The position numbers were made by a program, and so were the translations under genes. A stretch of 64,000 nt of DNA, from positions 930,001 to 994,000 of the forward strand of contig NZ_CP063304.1 in the NCBI RefSeq assembly GCF_015159595.1. The letters run 5' to 3'. How positions within the stretch are numbered: position 1 is the stretch's first letter; every line of letters starts with the position of its first letter. Origin of the DNA: Blautia liquoris. Lineage in GTDB: Bacteria > Bacillota > Clostridia > Lachnospirales > Lachnospiraceae. Positions 7,761 through 15,593 of this stretch are shown piece after piece. Below the pieces are notes generated by a model. It ran no database searches and had not been told where the DNA came from. It saw only the letters and a list, made by a program, of their open reading frames with translations.

Positions 7761-8390
7761 ATGGCAAAAATCGTAGTAATGGATCACCCTTTAATTCAGC
7801 ACAAGATCGGAATCATCCGGAGAACGGAGACCAGCTCGAAAGAGTTCCGGGAGATGATCAGTGAGATAGCAATGCTGATGTCGTTTGAGGCGACCAGAGA
7901 ATTACCATTAGTCGATATTGATATTGAAACTCCTATTGGAAAAACCACAGCAAAAGAGCTGGCAGGAAAGAAAATGGCAGTTGTTCCGATCCTGCGGGCT
8001 GGTCTTGGCATGGTAGAAGGCATGTTGGCTATGATACCGGCAGCGAAAGTAGGACATATTGGTTTATATCGTGATCCCGAAACTCTAGAGCCGGTTGAAT
8101 ACTACTGTAAGCTTCCTTCTGATATTGCCAGCCGTGAAGTATTCGTAATTGATCCGATGCTTGCGACAGGTGGTTCAGCCTCAGCGGCAATTACGATGCT
8201 GAAGGAGAAAGGTGCAAAGAAGATTCACTTTATGTGCATCATCGCGGCACCGGAAGGTGTCAAAAGAATGCAAAAAGAGCATTCGGATGTGGATATCTAC
8301 ATCGGTGCCCTTGATGAGAAATTGAATGACCATGGATATATTGTACCTGGTCTTGGAGACGCAGGCGATCGTATCTTCGGGACCAAATAA
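7761..8390 (+). CDS. upp: Uracil phosphoribosyltransferase
   Basis: The 209-residue protein is colinear with Upp: [16 protein letters not shown] at the N-terminus, [13 protein letters not shown], the PRPP-binding loop [15 protein letters not shown] (about residues 130-145) and a C-terminal [11 protein letters not shown]. It salvages uracil to UMP using PRPP. AAAAGGAGA precedes the start by a good distance. It follows rpiB by 40 bases and is probably in the same transcript. Confidence 0.96.
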   Translation: MAKIVVMDHPLIQHKIGIIRRTETSSKEFREMISEIAMLMSFEATRELPLVDIDIETPIGKTTAKELAGKKMAVVPILRAGLGMVEGMLAMIPAAKVGHIGLYRDPETLEPVEYYCKLPSDIASREVFVIDPMLATGGSASAAITMLKEKGAKKIHFMCIIAAPEGVKRMQKEHSDVDIYIGALDEKLNDHGYIVPGLGDAGDRIFGTK

Positions 8391-8451
8391 AAATACGTGC
8401 ATGTGTGAGCACGAAGTGTAACAAAGTGGCAGTATGCCATGGGAGATTTTT

Positions 8452-8940
8452 ATGAGCGAAAAAAGAAATGATTATATATCATGGGATGAATATTTTATGG
8501 CAGTCGCAAAGCTTGCGGGTATGCGTTCGAAGGATCCACACTCGCAGGTAGGAGCCTGTATAGTAAGTCCTGATAACAAGATCCTCTCCATGGGTTATAA
8601 TGGACTGCCGACCGGCTGTTCGGATGACGAATTCCCGTGGGGAAGGGATGGTGAAGATCCGCTTAGAAGTAAGTATTACTATGTAACTCACAGTGAATTG
8701 AACGCAATCTTGAATTACCGTGGAGGAAGCCTGGAAGGGGCGAAGATGTATGTATCCCTTTTTCCCTGCAATGAATGCGCCAAGGCAATTATTCAGTCTG
8801 GGATTAAGACTGTGATCTATGACTGCGACAAGTACGACAAGACTCCCGAAGTCATCGCTTCCAAGATGATGTTCCAGGCTGCGAGAGTGAGTTTCCAAAA
8901 ATATGAGCCTACACACAGAGAGATTACAATTACGGTGTAG
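8452..8940 (+). CDS. Deoxycytidylate (dCMP) deaminase, ComEB type
   Basis: The 162-residue protein has the zinc-dependent cytidine deaminase signature: THSELNAIL (HxE) and LFPCNECAKAI (PCxxC), plus the SWDEYFMAVAKLAGMRSKDP N-terminus typical of dCMP deaminases. It converts dCMP to dUMP for thymidylate synthesis. The start at 8452 is chosen because GGGAG lies 6 bases upstream; an in-frame ATG at 8434 lies before that site. It closes the upp-containing operon and is followed by a strong terminator. Confidence 0.92.
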   Translation: MSEKRNDYISWDEYFMAVAKLAGMRSKDPHSQVGACIVSPDNKILSMGYNGLPTGCSDDEFPWGRDGEDPLRSKYYYVTHSELNAILNYRGGSLEGAKMYVSLFPCNECAKAIIQSGIKTVIYDCDKYDKTPEVIASKMMFQAARVSFQKYEPTHREITITV

Positions 8941-8956
8941 ACGAATCTGTTATAAG

Positions 8957-8996
8957 AAAGCACCATCAGAGAAATAAATCTTCTGATGGTGCTTTT
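8957..8996. terminator. Bidirectional terminator between dCMP deaminase and proS
   Basis: A stem of about 12 bp (AGCACCATCAGA with TCTGATGGTGCT) with flanking A and T runs lies between convergent genes. Confidence 0.9.
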
Positions 8997-9009
8997 AGAA
9001 TTCTCTGCT

Positions 9010-10449
9010 TTAATAAGCACGTCCCCAGTATACCATTTTCTTCGCCGGTTTTCCACAGCAGATACAAGTTTTGCCGATAGGTTCTTGGTCAAAGGGGATG
9101 CAGCGGCTGGTAGCTCCGGTATCTTCTCTGATCTTGTCTTCACACGCCGCATCTCCGCACCACATTGCACGGACAAAGCCCGGTTTGCGTTCAATGGTGG
9201 CCTGGAATTCCGGATAGCTCTTTGCCTCATAGGTGTGAGAGTTGAGATGCTCTAATGCACGGGTATACATATCACTTTGAATCGTATCCAAAAGTTCCCC
9301 TGTCTTTTCGGGAAGTTCATCGAGGGAAACAATCATTTTTTCTCTGGTGTCACGGCGCACCAGGACAGCCTGATTTTTTTCGATATCCTTCGGTCCGAGT
9401 TCGATGCGAAGTGGAACACCTCTCATTTCCTGTTCGGAAAACTTCCATCCCGGGCTCTTGTCGGAATCATCAACTTTTACACGAATCGCTGCTTCTTTGA
9501 GGGATTTTTCCACTTCATGGGATTTCTCCATCACACCGTGGGCATCCTGGCGGATCGGAACAACCATAACCTGGGTTGGAGCGATTTTCGGCGGAAGTTT
9601 TAAGCCGCTGTTATCACCGTGCACCATAATGATGGCACCAATGATACGGGTGGACAGTCCGAATGATGTCTGATATACATATTGCAGCTTGTTGTCTTTG
9701 TCGGTATATTGAATATCATAGGCACGTGCGAAACCATCTCCGAAGTAATGACTGGTTCCGGACTGAAGGGCTTTTCCATCGTGCATCAGGGCTTCGATTG
9801 TATAGGTAGACTCAGCACCTGAGAATTTTTCCTTCTCAGTCTTTTGACCCTTAATTACAGGAATTGCAAGTACTTCTTCGCAGAAATCAGCGTAGACATT
9901 TAACATTTGAATGGTTCTTTCTTTGGCTTCTTCTGCAGTGGCATGGGCTGTATGCCCTTCCTGCCATAAAAACTCTCTGGAGCGTAGGAATGGTCTCGTT
10001 GTCTTTTCCCAGCGGACAACCGAGCACCACTGATTGTATACCTTCGGAAGATCTCTGTGAGAGTGTATTTCCTTTGAATAGAAGTCACAGAATAATGTTT
10101 CCGAAGTAGGCCTTACGCATAGACGTTCCTGAAGCGGCTCAAGCCCCCCTTGAGTTACCCAGGCAACTTCCGGTGCGAATCCCTCCACATGATCCTTTTC
10201 TTTTTCCAGAAGGCTTTCCGGAATGAAGATAGGAAGATACACATTTTCCACACCGGTTTCTTTAAAACGGCGGTCAACTTCGTTTTGGATGTTTTCCCAG
10301 ATTGCATAGCCTGCAGGTTTGATGACCATACAGCCCTTTACACTGGTATAATCCGTAAGTTCGGCCTTCAGCACAACATCTGTGTACCACTTTGCAAAAT
10401 CATCTTCCATGGAAGTGATTGCTTCTACAAGTTTCTTTTCCTTTGCCAT
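9010..10449 (-). CDS. proS: Prolyl-tRNA synthetase (short, eukaryote/archaeal-like type)
   Basis: The 479-residue protein is a class II synthetase of the short ProRS type, which lacks the large INS editing insertion of the E. coli-type enzyme. Motifs include [22 protein letters not shown] (motif 2 region), [18 protein letters not shown], and a C-terminal zinc-like segment ([10 protein letters not shown] ... CICCGKPA) ending in a conserved YWGRAY tail. It charges tRNA-Pro. The start is the ATG preceded by AAAGGGAGA; an upstream in-frame ATG at 10500 lies in the terminator of the T-box leader. Expression is expected to be controlled by uncharged tRNA-Pro through that T-box. Confidence 0.95.
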   Translation of the reverse strand: MAKEKKLVEAITSMEDDFAKWYTDVVLKAELTDYTSVKGCMVIKPAGYAIWENIQNEVDRRFKETGVENVYLPIFIPESLLEKEKDHVEGFAPEVAWVTQGGLEPLQERLCVRPTSETLFCDFYSKEIHSHRDLPKVYNQWCSVVRWEKTTRPFLRSREFLWQEGHTAHATAEEAKERTIQMLNVYADFCEEVLAIPVIKGQKTEKEKFSGAESTYTIEALMHDGKALQSGTSHYFGDGFARAYDIQYTDKDNKLQYVYQTSFGLSTRIIGAIIMVHGDNSGLKLPPKIAPTQVMVVPIRQDAHGVMEKSHEVEKSLKEAAIRVKVDDSDKSPGWKFSEQEMRGVPLRIELGPKDIEKNQAVLVRRDTREKMIVSLDELPEKTGELLDTIQSDMYTRALEHLNSHTYEAKSYPEFQATIERKPGFVRAMWCGDAACEDKIREDTGATSRCIPFDQEPIGKTCICCGKPAKKMVYWGRAY

Positions 10450-10490
10450 AAAAATCTCCCTTTCAGTAAGATAAAAGCAGCATTGACATA

Positions 10491-10728
10491 AAAAAACCAT
10501 CGCATCCCTGCAAAAGGGACCGATAGTTATTCTTCGGCGGTACCACCCTGATTAGCTGTTAATTTATCTCACAACTCTCTTTTCTACGCTTTAACGCAGC
10601 AGCTACGTTCTGTTTTCACAGACAACTCCAAGGTGGGTTCCATGCATTCCAAACAGGATCTTTCACCGGACGAATCCCTCTCTGCAGATGATCGTGCATG
10701 TACTGTTCCTTTTCAACGTCAATTACAT
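10491..10728 (-). promoter_or_regulatory. T-box leader (proline) of proS
   Basis: On the - strand the leader contains the universal T-box core AGGGTGGTACCGC (complement at about 10536-10553), followed by a terminator hairpin (TATCGGTCCCT ... AGGGATGCGATGG) and a T-run at 10491-10496. Stem I shows the GGTGAAAG-type AG loop. The specifier region reads GGAA-CCC-ACCTTGGAG, where CCC (complement at 10635-10637) is a Pro codon. Uncharged tRNA-Pro should stabilise the antiterminator and allow proS transcription. Confidence 0.92.
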
Positions 10729-10734
10729 GTGATA

Positions 10735-10763
10735 AGTGTAAGATATGAAGGGAAGTTTGTCAA
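10735..10763 (-). promoter_or_regulatory. SigA-type promoter of the proS T-box transcript
   Basis: On the - strand TTGACA and TACACT are separated by 17 bp, placing the start near 10728. Confidence 0.75.
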
Positions 10764-10810
10764 GAGGGCACTTGAAAAAACCTGTGAATTGTATGTGTGT
10801 TTGTTTGCAG

Positions 10811-10843
10811 TTGTGAACTGCGTGTAGTATGTTATACTATAAT
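10811..10843 (+). promoter_or_regulatory. Promoter of the methyltransferase gene
   Basis: TTGTGA is followed after 16 bp by TATACT, with an overlapping TATAAT at 10838-10843. Either can serve as the -10. The gene starts about 30 bp downstream. Confidence 0.55.
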
Positions 10844-10870
10844 GGAAGCTTTGATAAAGGAGGCGCGCTT

Positions 10871-11620
10871 ATGAACTACCAGGAAATAAATTCAAAAGTA
10901 ATTGACAGCTGGGTCAAAGAAGGCTGGGAATGGGGAAAACCGATTTCCCACGATATTTATGAGGATGCGAAAAAAGGTATCTGGGATGTTCTGCTGACGC
11001 CGACCAGGTATGTACCTCATGAGTGGTTTGGAGAACTTCAAGGGAAGAAAGTCCTTGGACTCGCCAGTGGAGGCGGACAGCAGATACCAATATTTACAGC
11101 TCTCGGATCGGAATGCACCGTTCTGGATTATTCTGAAAAGCAGTTGGAGAGTGAGCGGTTGGTGGCAGGCAGGGAAGGGTATTCTGTTCGTATCATCAAG
11201 GCAGATATGACAAAAAGACTGCCATTTTCTGATGCCGAATTCGACGTGATTTTTCATCCGGTGTCAAACTGCTATGTTGAAGAAGTACAACCAATTTTTA
11301 AAGAATGTTATCGGGTATTAAAGTCTGGTGGGATTTTTCTGGCAGGGCTTGATAATGGGATAAATTATATCTTTGATGATGATGAGAAAATTCTTGTCAA
11401 TACATTGCCTTTTAACCCACTGAAAGATGAAAACCAGATGAATCAACTTAATGAGTCAGATTGCGGGGTACAGTTTTCTCACACCCTGGAGGAACAGATT
11501 GGCGGACAGCTAGAGGCTGGTTTTATTCTCACAGACCTATATGAGGATACCAATGGTACCGGAAATCTGCATGAGCATAACATACCAACCTTTTTTTCAA
11601 CAAGGGCAATAAAACTATAA
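10871..11620 (+). CDS. Class I SAM-dependent methyltransferase
   Basis: The 249-residue protein has a Rossmann methyltransferase core. GKKVLGLASGGGQQIPIF is the SAM-binding glycine loop (about residues 56-73), CTVLDYSEKQLE is the acidic motif II, and DVIFHPVSNCYVEEV is the post-II strand typical of Methyltransf_11. The N-terminus (WVKEGWEWGKPISHDIY) resembles small uncharacterised clostridial methyltransferases. The substrate is unknown. The start at 10871 is set by AAAGGAGGC. It sits alone between the divergent proS T-box and an apparently decayed stretch. Confidence 0.85.
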   Translation: MNYQEINSKVIDSWVKEGWEWGKPISHDIYEDAKKGIWDVLLTPTRYVPHEWFGELQGKKVLGLASGGGQQIPIFTALGSECTVLDYSEKQLESERLVAGREGYSVRIIKADMTKRLPFSDAEFDVIFHPVSNCYVEEVQPIFKECYRVLKSGGIFLAGLDNGINYIFDDDEKILVNTLPFNPLKDENQMNQLNESDCGVQFSHTLEEQIGGQLEAGFILTDLYEDTNGTGNLHEHNIPTFFSTRAIKL

Positions 11621-11771
11621 GAAATATAAAGGAGCGGCAGTCTATGCTGGATGCATATCCATCCCTGCAGAATATGTATCAAAGAGAAAGCAGGGTTACA
11701 CCTCCGAGGATGGCACTATACAAGTCAACCCCAAACGCATCGGCTTTGGAATTAGGGGTTAAAAAAATATT
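11621..11771 (+). other. Possible gene remnant after the methyltransferase
   Basis: A good ribosome site (AAAGGAG) precedes an ATG at 11644, and the frame runs 72 codons to 11862, but its last third crosses a terminator-like hairpin and the start of the next gene in another frame. The first 17 residues look natural and the rest does not. It may be the truncated start of a lost gene. No family is recognised. Confidence 0.25.
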
Positions 11772-11798
11772 CCTCTCATATAGTATATGGGAGGTTTT
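11772..11798 (+). promoter_or_regulatory. Hairpin masking the ribosome site of the unknown gene at 11802
   Basis: A 10-bp stem (11772-11781 with 11785-11794, one G-U) is followed by TTTTATT. The 3' arm contains GGGAGG, the Shine-Dalgarno of the ATG at 11802. CATATAGTA at 11777-11785 matches the CATAnnnTA -10 of SigK (or SigE) and lies within the hairpin. No clear -35 is present. Confidence 0.45.
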
Positions 11799-11801
11799 AT
11801 T

Positions 11802-12839
11802 ATGGTTTTTAAGATTAACAAAAAGAAGGTTCTATTATGTATTAGCATTTTCCTTTGCATGATAATCGTACTGATTGTGTTCATAATTTCAACCAGTTCT
11901 AATGATAATATAATGTCAGGAGGCAGATTACACCCTTCTTTACACACAATTATGGCAGAAGCATTACCCATTTCAAATCAGCAGGATACAAAGATTAGTG
12001 AGCGATTTCAAAGACCATCAAAACAATTGCCGTTACCTGATCACTATTCATTTCATGACTTTGAAAAAGAAAATGACGAGCCGCCGCTTATAAATAAAAA
12101 ATTTGAAACTCCCGAAGATTTATTGCTTGCATATTACGGGATACTTAGAGCTGCCTCAAATATGTTAGGATATTCCGGTGGGTGTGGTTCTATTGGCGAA
12201 TCAGGGCTGCCATATCCTTATGCATATGAGCTTCTTACAAAGGAAAAGCAAAAGGAAATATCTTTAGATCAATTTATCGATTCATTTAAGGGCATTGGTT
12301 ATACAACACTTTTAAAAATAGTTCCCGCCTATGCCCCTCCGGATACTCCGGAAAACATAAAATATTATTTGATTGAAATTGAATTAATAACGGGGCCAAA
12401 GGCAAATAATGATAAAGAATATAATAAAGGTTCTTATTTTGCATATTATTATGGATTGGTTACAGTAGAAAAAACGCCAAAGGATGGCTGGAAAATAAAA
12501 GATATTGACTACATACCCGAGGATTTTTTGTGCGCTCCTGTACATAGTTGGTTTTATTTGTCTGATGCAGTGGTTCAAATTGTTTATGAGGATAATATGA
12601 AAATCGTTGAAAAAATAGACAGGACAAAACAAAAAGGTGATATGATATATATCTATGCTTCGGGGAATGGCAGGCAATATAGGTTTGATTTTATCAGGCT
12701 TACCAATGGTTATGACATTTTGCTCCATGAAAATGTGTTTGAAAATGGAGTGTGGAAAGAAGTACAATTATTAACGGATGACTGGAAAGATTTCAAACTT
12801 ACAATTAATAACAGTCAAATAATGTCTTCCATTCTGTGA
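11802..12839 (+). CDS. Membrane-anchored extracytoplasmic protein of unknown function
   Basis: The 345-residue protein starts with a short basic segment and one transmembrane helix (about residues 10-31: LLCISIFLCMIIVLIVFI), followed by a large exported part with TPEDLLLAYYGILRAASN and GYSGGCGSIGESG as notable segments. The C-terminal half is beta-rich. No catalytic motif or known family is recognised. Its codon use and base composition are clearly more AT-rich than the neighbours, which suggests acquisition by transfer. The start at 11802 is preferred to an in-frame ATG at 11787 because GGGAGG sits 7 bases upstream. Its ribosome site is buried in a hairpin like those of sporulation genes in this window. 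Confidence 0.75.
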   Translation: MVFKINKKKVLLCISIFLCMIIVLIVFIISTSSNDNIMSGGRLHPSLHTIMAEALPISNQQDTKISERFQRPSKQLPLPDHYSFHDFEKENDEPPLINKKFETPEDLLLAYYGILRAASNMLGYSGGCGSIGESGLPYPYAYELLTKEKQKEISLDQFIDSFKGIGYTTLLKIVPAYAPPDTPENIKYYLIEIELITGPKANNDKEYNKGSYFAYYYGLVTVEKTPKDGWKIKDIDYIPEDFLCAPVHSWFYLSDAVVQIVYEDNMKIVEKIDRTKQKGDMIYIYASGNGRQYRFDFIRLTNGYDILLHENVFENGVWKEVQLLTDDWKDFKLTINNSQIMSSIL

Positions 12840-12929
12840 GTGGGTGTGGAATATGTTAAGCGGCGGACTGGTTCAGGATATTTGAAGTAAATAGACAGCA
12901 GAGTTAATCACGATATATGGGACGTACAG

Positions 12930-12959
12930 CAGGACGGGATTTGAATCCGTCCTGTTTTA
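12930..12959 (+). terminator. Rho-independent terminator
   Basis: CAGGACGG and CCGTCCTG form a 9-bp stem including one G-U, followed by TTTTA. The stretch 12840-12929 before it shows no gene. Confidence 0.75.
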
Positions 12960-13003
12960 CTTTTGACCCTTACAATAAGATATATAAGAAATCAAGATTG
13001 TGT

Positions 13004-13032
13004 TTGATATTATTTGTGATATAAGGTAAAAT
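13004..13032 (+). promoter_or_regulatory. SigA-type promoter of cca
   Basis: TTGATA and TAAAAT are separated by 17 bp, about 45 bp before the cca start. Confidence 0.6.
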
Positions 13033-13076
13033 AAAGAAAATTGACAAGCGGTTTTACTATTATGGAGGAAATTGGA

Positions 13077-14426
13077 TTGAAATTAAAATTACCGGCAAGT
13101 GTGGATGCGATTATTAGCAGTCTTCAGGCAAAAGGGTATGAAGCTTATGCCGTAGGCGGCTGTGTCCGTGACTATATTTTGAACCGAAAACCAGACGACT
13201 GGGATATTACCACTTCTGCGACACCCTGGCAGGTAAAGGAGATTTTTAACCGGACCATTGATACTGGTCTGCAGCATGGAACCGTGACGGTGCTTTTTGG
13301 CGGGAATGCACATGAAGTGACGACTTATCGTATCGATGGTGATTATGAAGATGGAAGGCATCCAAAGGAGGTTACATTTACTGCTTCTCTTGAGGAAGAT
13401 TTAAAACGCAGAGATTTTACGATCAATGCGATGGCATATAATGACAAAGAAGGACTTGTCGACCTCTATGGAGGGCTTTCGGATCTGCAGAGAAGCTGTA
13501 TTCGCTGCGTGGGTGATCCTGTAGAACGTTTTGGAGAGGATGCACTGAGAATTCTAAGGGCACTGAGATTCGCTGCTCAGTTAGATTTCAGTATAGAGCA
13601 GAACACCTATAACGCAATCCGTGGGATGGCTCATACGTTAAAAAAAATCAGTGCGGAGCGGATTGCTGCGGAACTGATCAAGCTTTTAACATCCGGACAC
13701 CCGGAATATATGGAACATGCATATGATCTTGGAATTACAAGGGTGATTCTTCCAGAGTTTGACGCAATGATGCACACACCTCAGAATAATCCGCATCACT
13801 GTTATCCAGTGGGACGTCACACCATTGAAAGCCTGAAATACGTGCCCGCTGACAAAATTCTTCGGTTTACGATGCTCTTTCACGACATGGGAAAACCATC
13901 CTGCCGTGTCACAGACGCAGATGGAATTGATCATTTTAAAGGTCATGCTCAGGCTGGTATGGAGATTTCGCGTAAAGTGATGCAGAGGCTGAAAATGGAC
14001 AATGATACGATCTATCAAGTGACGAATCTGATCAAGTGGCATGATTACCGGATGGAAGCGACACAGGAGAACGTCAGGGTCATGCTCAACAGGATTGGAC
14101 CGGATCTTTTTTTGAAATGGCTGGATGTCCAGTATGCAGACACCATGGCTCAAAGTGGGTATTATCGGAAGGAAAAATTGCAGAGAATTACAGATGTAAA
14201 GAAGTGCTATGAAGAAGTGACAGATGCCGGACAGTGTTATTCTCTGAAAAACTTAAAACTAACAGGACAGGATCTGATTTCTATGGGAGTGAAACCCGGT
14301 CCCAGAATTGGACAGATGCTCAACCTGGCACTGGAACAAGTATTGAAATGTCCTGAGAAAAATCAGCGGGATTATCTTCTGTTTTATGCAGATACACTCA
14401 TCGCTGAAGATAAAACAGACAAGTAA
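13077..14426 (+). CDS. cca: CCA-adding tRNA nucleotidyltransferase
   Basis: The 449-residue protein has the class II nucleotidyltransferase head: YAVGGCVRDYILNRKPDDWDITTSA (described here as residues 20-44, with GGxxR and DxD), RRDFTINAMAYN, and the RNA-binding ERFGEDALRILRA region. It also has an HD domain (HDMGKP at about residue 267) and a C-terminal tail. It adds or repairs the CCA 3' end of tRNAs. TTG at 13077 is chosen as start because GGAGG lies 8 bases upstream; ATG-containing extensions overlap that site. The length matches the HD-containing bacterial group. Confidence 0.93.
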   Translation: MKLKLPASVDAIISSLQAKGYEAYAVGGCVRDYILNRKPDDWDITTSATPWQVKEIFNRTIDTGLQHGTVTVLFGGNAHEVTTYRIDGDYEDGRHPKEVTFTASLEEDLKRRDFTINAMAYNDKEGLVDLYGGLSDLQRSCIRCVGDPVERFGEDALRILRALRFAAQLDFSIEQNTYNAIRGMAHTLKKISAERIAAELIKLLTSGHPEYMEHAYDLGITRVILPEFDAMMHTPQNNPHHCYPVGRHTIESLKYVPADKILRFTMLFHDMGKPSCRVTDADGIDHFKGHAQAGMEISRKVMQRLKMDNDTIYQVTNLIKWHDYRMEATQENVRVMLNRIGPDLFLKWLDVQYADTMAQSGYYRKEKLQRITDVKKCYEEVTDAGQCYSLKNLKLTGQDLISMGVKPGPRIGQMLNLALEQVLKCPEKNQRDYLLFYADTLIAEDKTDK

Positions 14427-14458
14427 TACAGCTGTTAGCATGATACCAATTCCCTTTG

Positions 14459-14467
14459 CATACGATA
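14459..14467 (+). promoter_or_regulatory. Sporulation-type -10 box before the CotS-like gene
   Basis: CATACGATA fits the CATAnnnTA -10 of SigK/SigE and lies 43 bp before the CotS-like start, in the loop of a weak stem (ATTCC ... GGAAT). No convincing -35 was found. Confidence 0.35.
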
Positions 14468-14509
14468 GAAAGACAAGGAATCTTCTATTGATGAAAAGGG
14501 GGAGCATGC

Positions 14510-15481
14510 GTGTACGATCGTGGTTTATGGATATTAGAACAGTATGGATTGACAGCAAAGACATCCTGCAAAGGCAGAGGCGTCATGCTTTACGAAACAG
14601 AAGAAGGGTGGGTCAGCATTAAGGATTGCAGCAGTACCGAGGGCAAACTTGCTTTACAGTACACGCTGATGGAGCAGGTAAAAGCTGCGGGATTCCCTTA
14701 TCTGGACCGCCTTTTGAGAAATCTTGACGGGAACTTATTGTCTTATGACAGGGAGGACCATGCATACGTAGTCCGGGCCTGGTATTCCGGCAAAGAGTGT
14801 GACACTCGTTCTATCTCAGATATTGAGAAGGCGGTGGAAACTCTTGCATCTATACATAAAGCGATGCGCCTTGAAGTAAAAGAAGAGTATACAAGGGAAA
14901 CTTTGATTCACGAATGCACACGGCATAATGCAGAGATAAGAAAAACCAGAAAATATATTCTCAAACGGAGAAAAAAGAACTCATTTGAAATGAACTTACT
15001 CTTTAGCGTTGAACCTTTTTTGGAGTGTGGCGAACAGATGGTGGAGGAACTAGAACATTCGGGCTATGAAACCTTAAGGGAACAGAATCTGAAGGCCGGC
15101 AGCATCTGCCACGGGGACTATAACCAACATAATGTATTATTTTCTGGAAACAGAACTATTGTGACGAACTTTGATAAGTGGAACTACGACATTCAGACGG
15201 CAGACCTCTATCATTTTATGAGAAAGATATTGGAAAAACACAACTGGGATATTGCGCTTGGTGTGGGGATGCTTGAGACCTATCAGAAAGTGAGACCCTT
15301 ATCTGACGCTGAGCTTTACGATTTGAGACTTCGACTTTCCTATCCCTGGAAATTTTGGAAACTGGTCAATCATTATTCGAATAACAATAAGGTCTGGATT
15401 TCGGGGAAAAACATGGAAAAACTCGATCAACTTCAGGCACAATACGACAGTTGGCAGTATTTTTTGAAAAATGCTTTCTAG
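14510..15481 (+). CDS. CotS-family spore coat protein (kinase/aminoglycoside phosphotransferase fold)
   Basis: The 323-residue protein has an APH/choline-kinase fold. An N-terminal lobe holds the VSIKDC strand, and a C-terminal lobe carries CHGDYNQHNVLF (the HGDxxxxN brace, catalytic Asp) and a VTNFDKW segment in place of the metal-binding DxD. CotS and its relatives YtaA and YutH are spore coat or inner coat proteins of this fold with doubtful kinase activity. GTG at 14510 follows AGGGGGAG at 5 bases. A SigK-like -10 precedes it. Assignment to CotS rather than another APH protein is by overall resemblance. Confidence 0.7.
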   Translation: MYDRGLWILEQYGLTAKTSCKGRGVMLYETEEGWVSIKDCSSTEGKLALQYTLMEQVKAAGFPYLDRLLRNLDGNLLSYDREDHAYVVRAWYSGKECDTRSISDIEKAVETLASIHKAMRLEVKEEYTRETLIHECTRHNAEIRKTRKYILKRRKKNSFEMNLLFSVEPFLECGEQMVEELEHSGYETLREQNLKAGSICHGDYNQHNVLFSGNRTIVTNFDKWNYDIQTADLYHFMRKILEKHNWDIALGVGMLETYQKVRPLSDAELYDLRLRLSYPWKFWKLVNHYSNNNKVWISGKNMEKLDQLQAQYDSWQYFLKNAF

Positions 15482-15530
15482 ACATTCCCTTTTATTATGT
15501 TTTGGTATATAATCATCTGTATGAATGTCG

Positions 15531-15561
15531 ATGATACCACGGACCTTGATTCTGGTATCAT
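15531..15561 (+). repeat. Inverted repeat upstream of the phosphohexomutase gene
   Basis: ATGATACC and GGTATCAT form a perfect 8-bp dyad with a 15-base loop, not followed by a T-run. It lies directly upstream of TATATACT-like -10 sequences for the next gene. It could be an operator or a weak terminator for the CotS-like gene. Confidence 0.45.
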
Positions 15562-15593
15562 GTTATATACTATTACTATAAATGGAGGTATGT

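Noticed and set aside
9010-10490. Several + strand frames of 80-113 codons
   Set aside because: All are antisense to proS, with unnatural composition and no ribosome sites.
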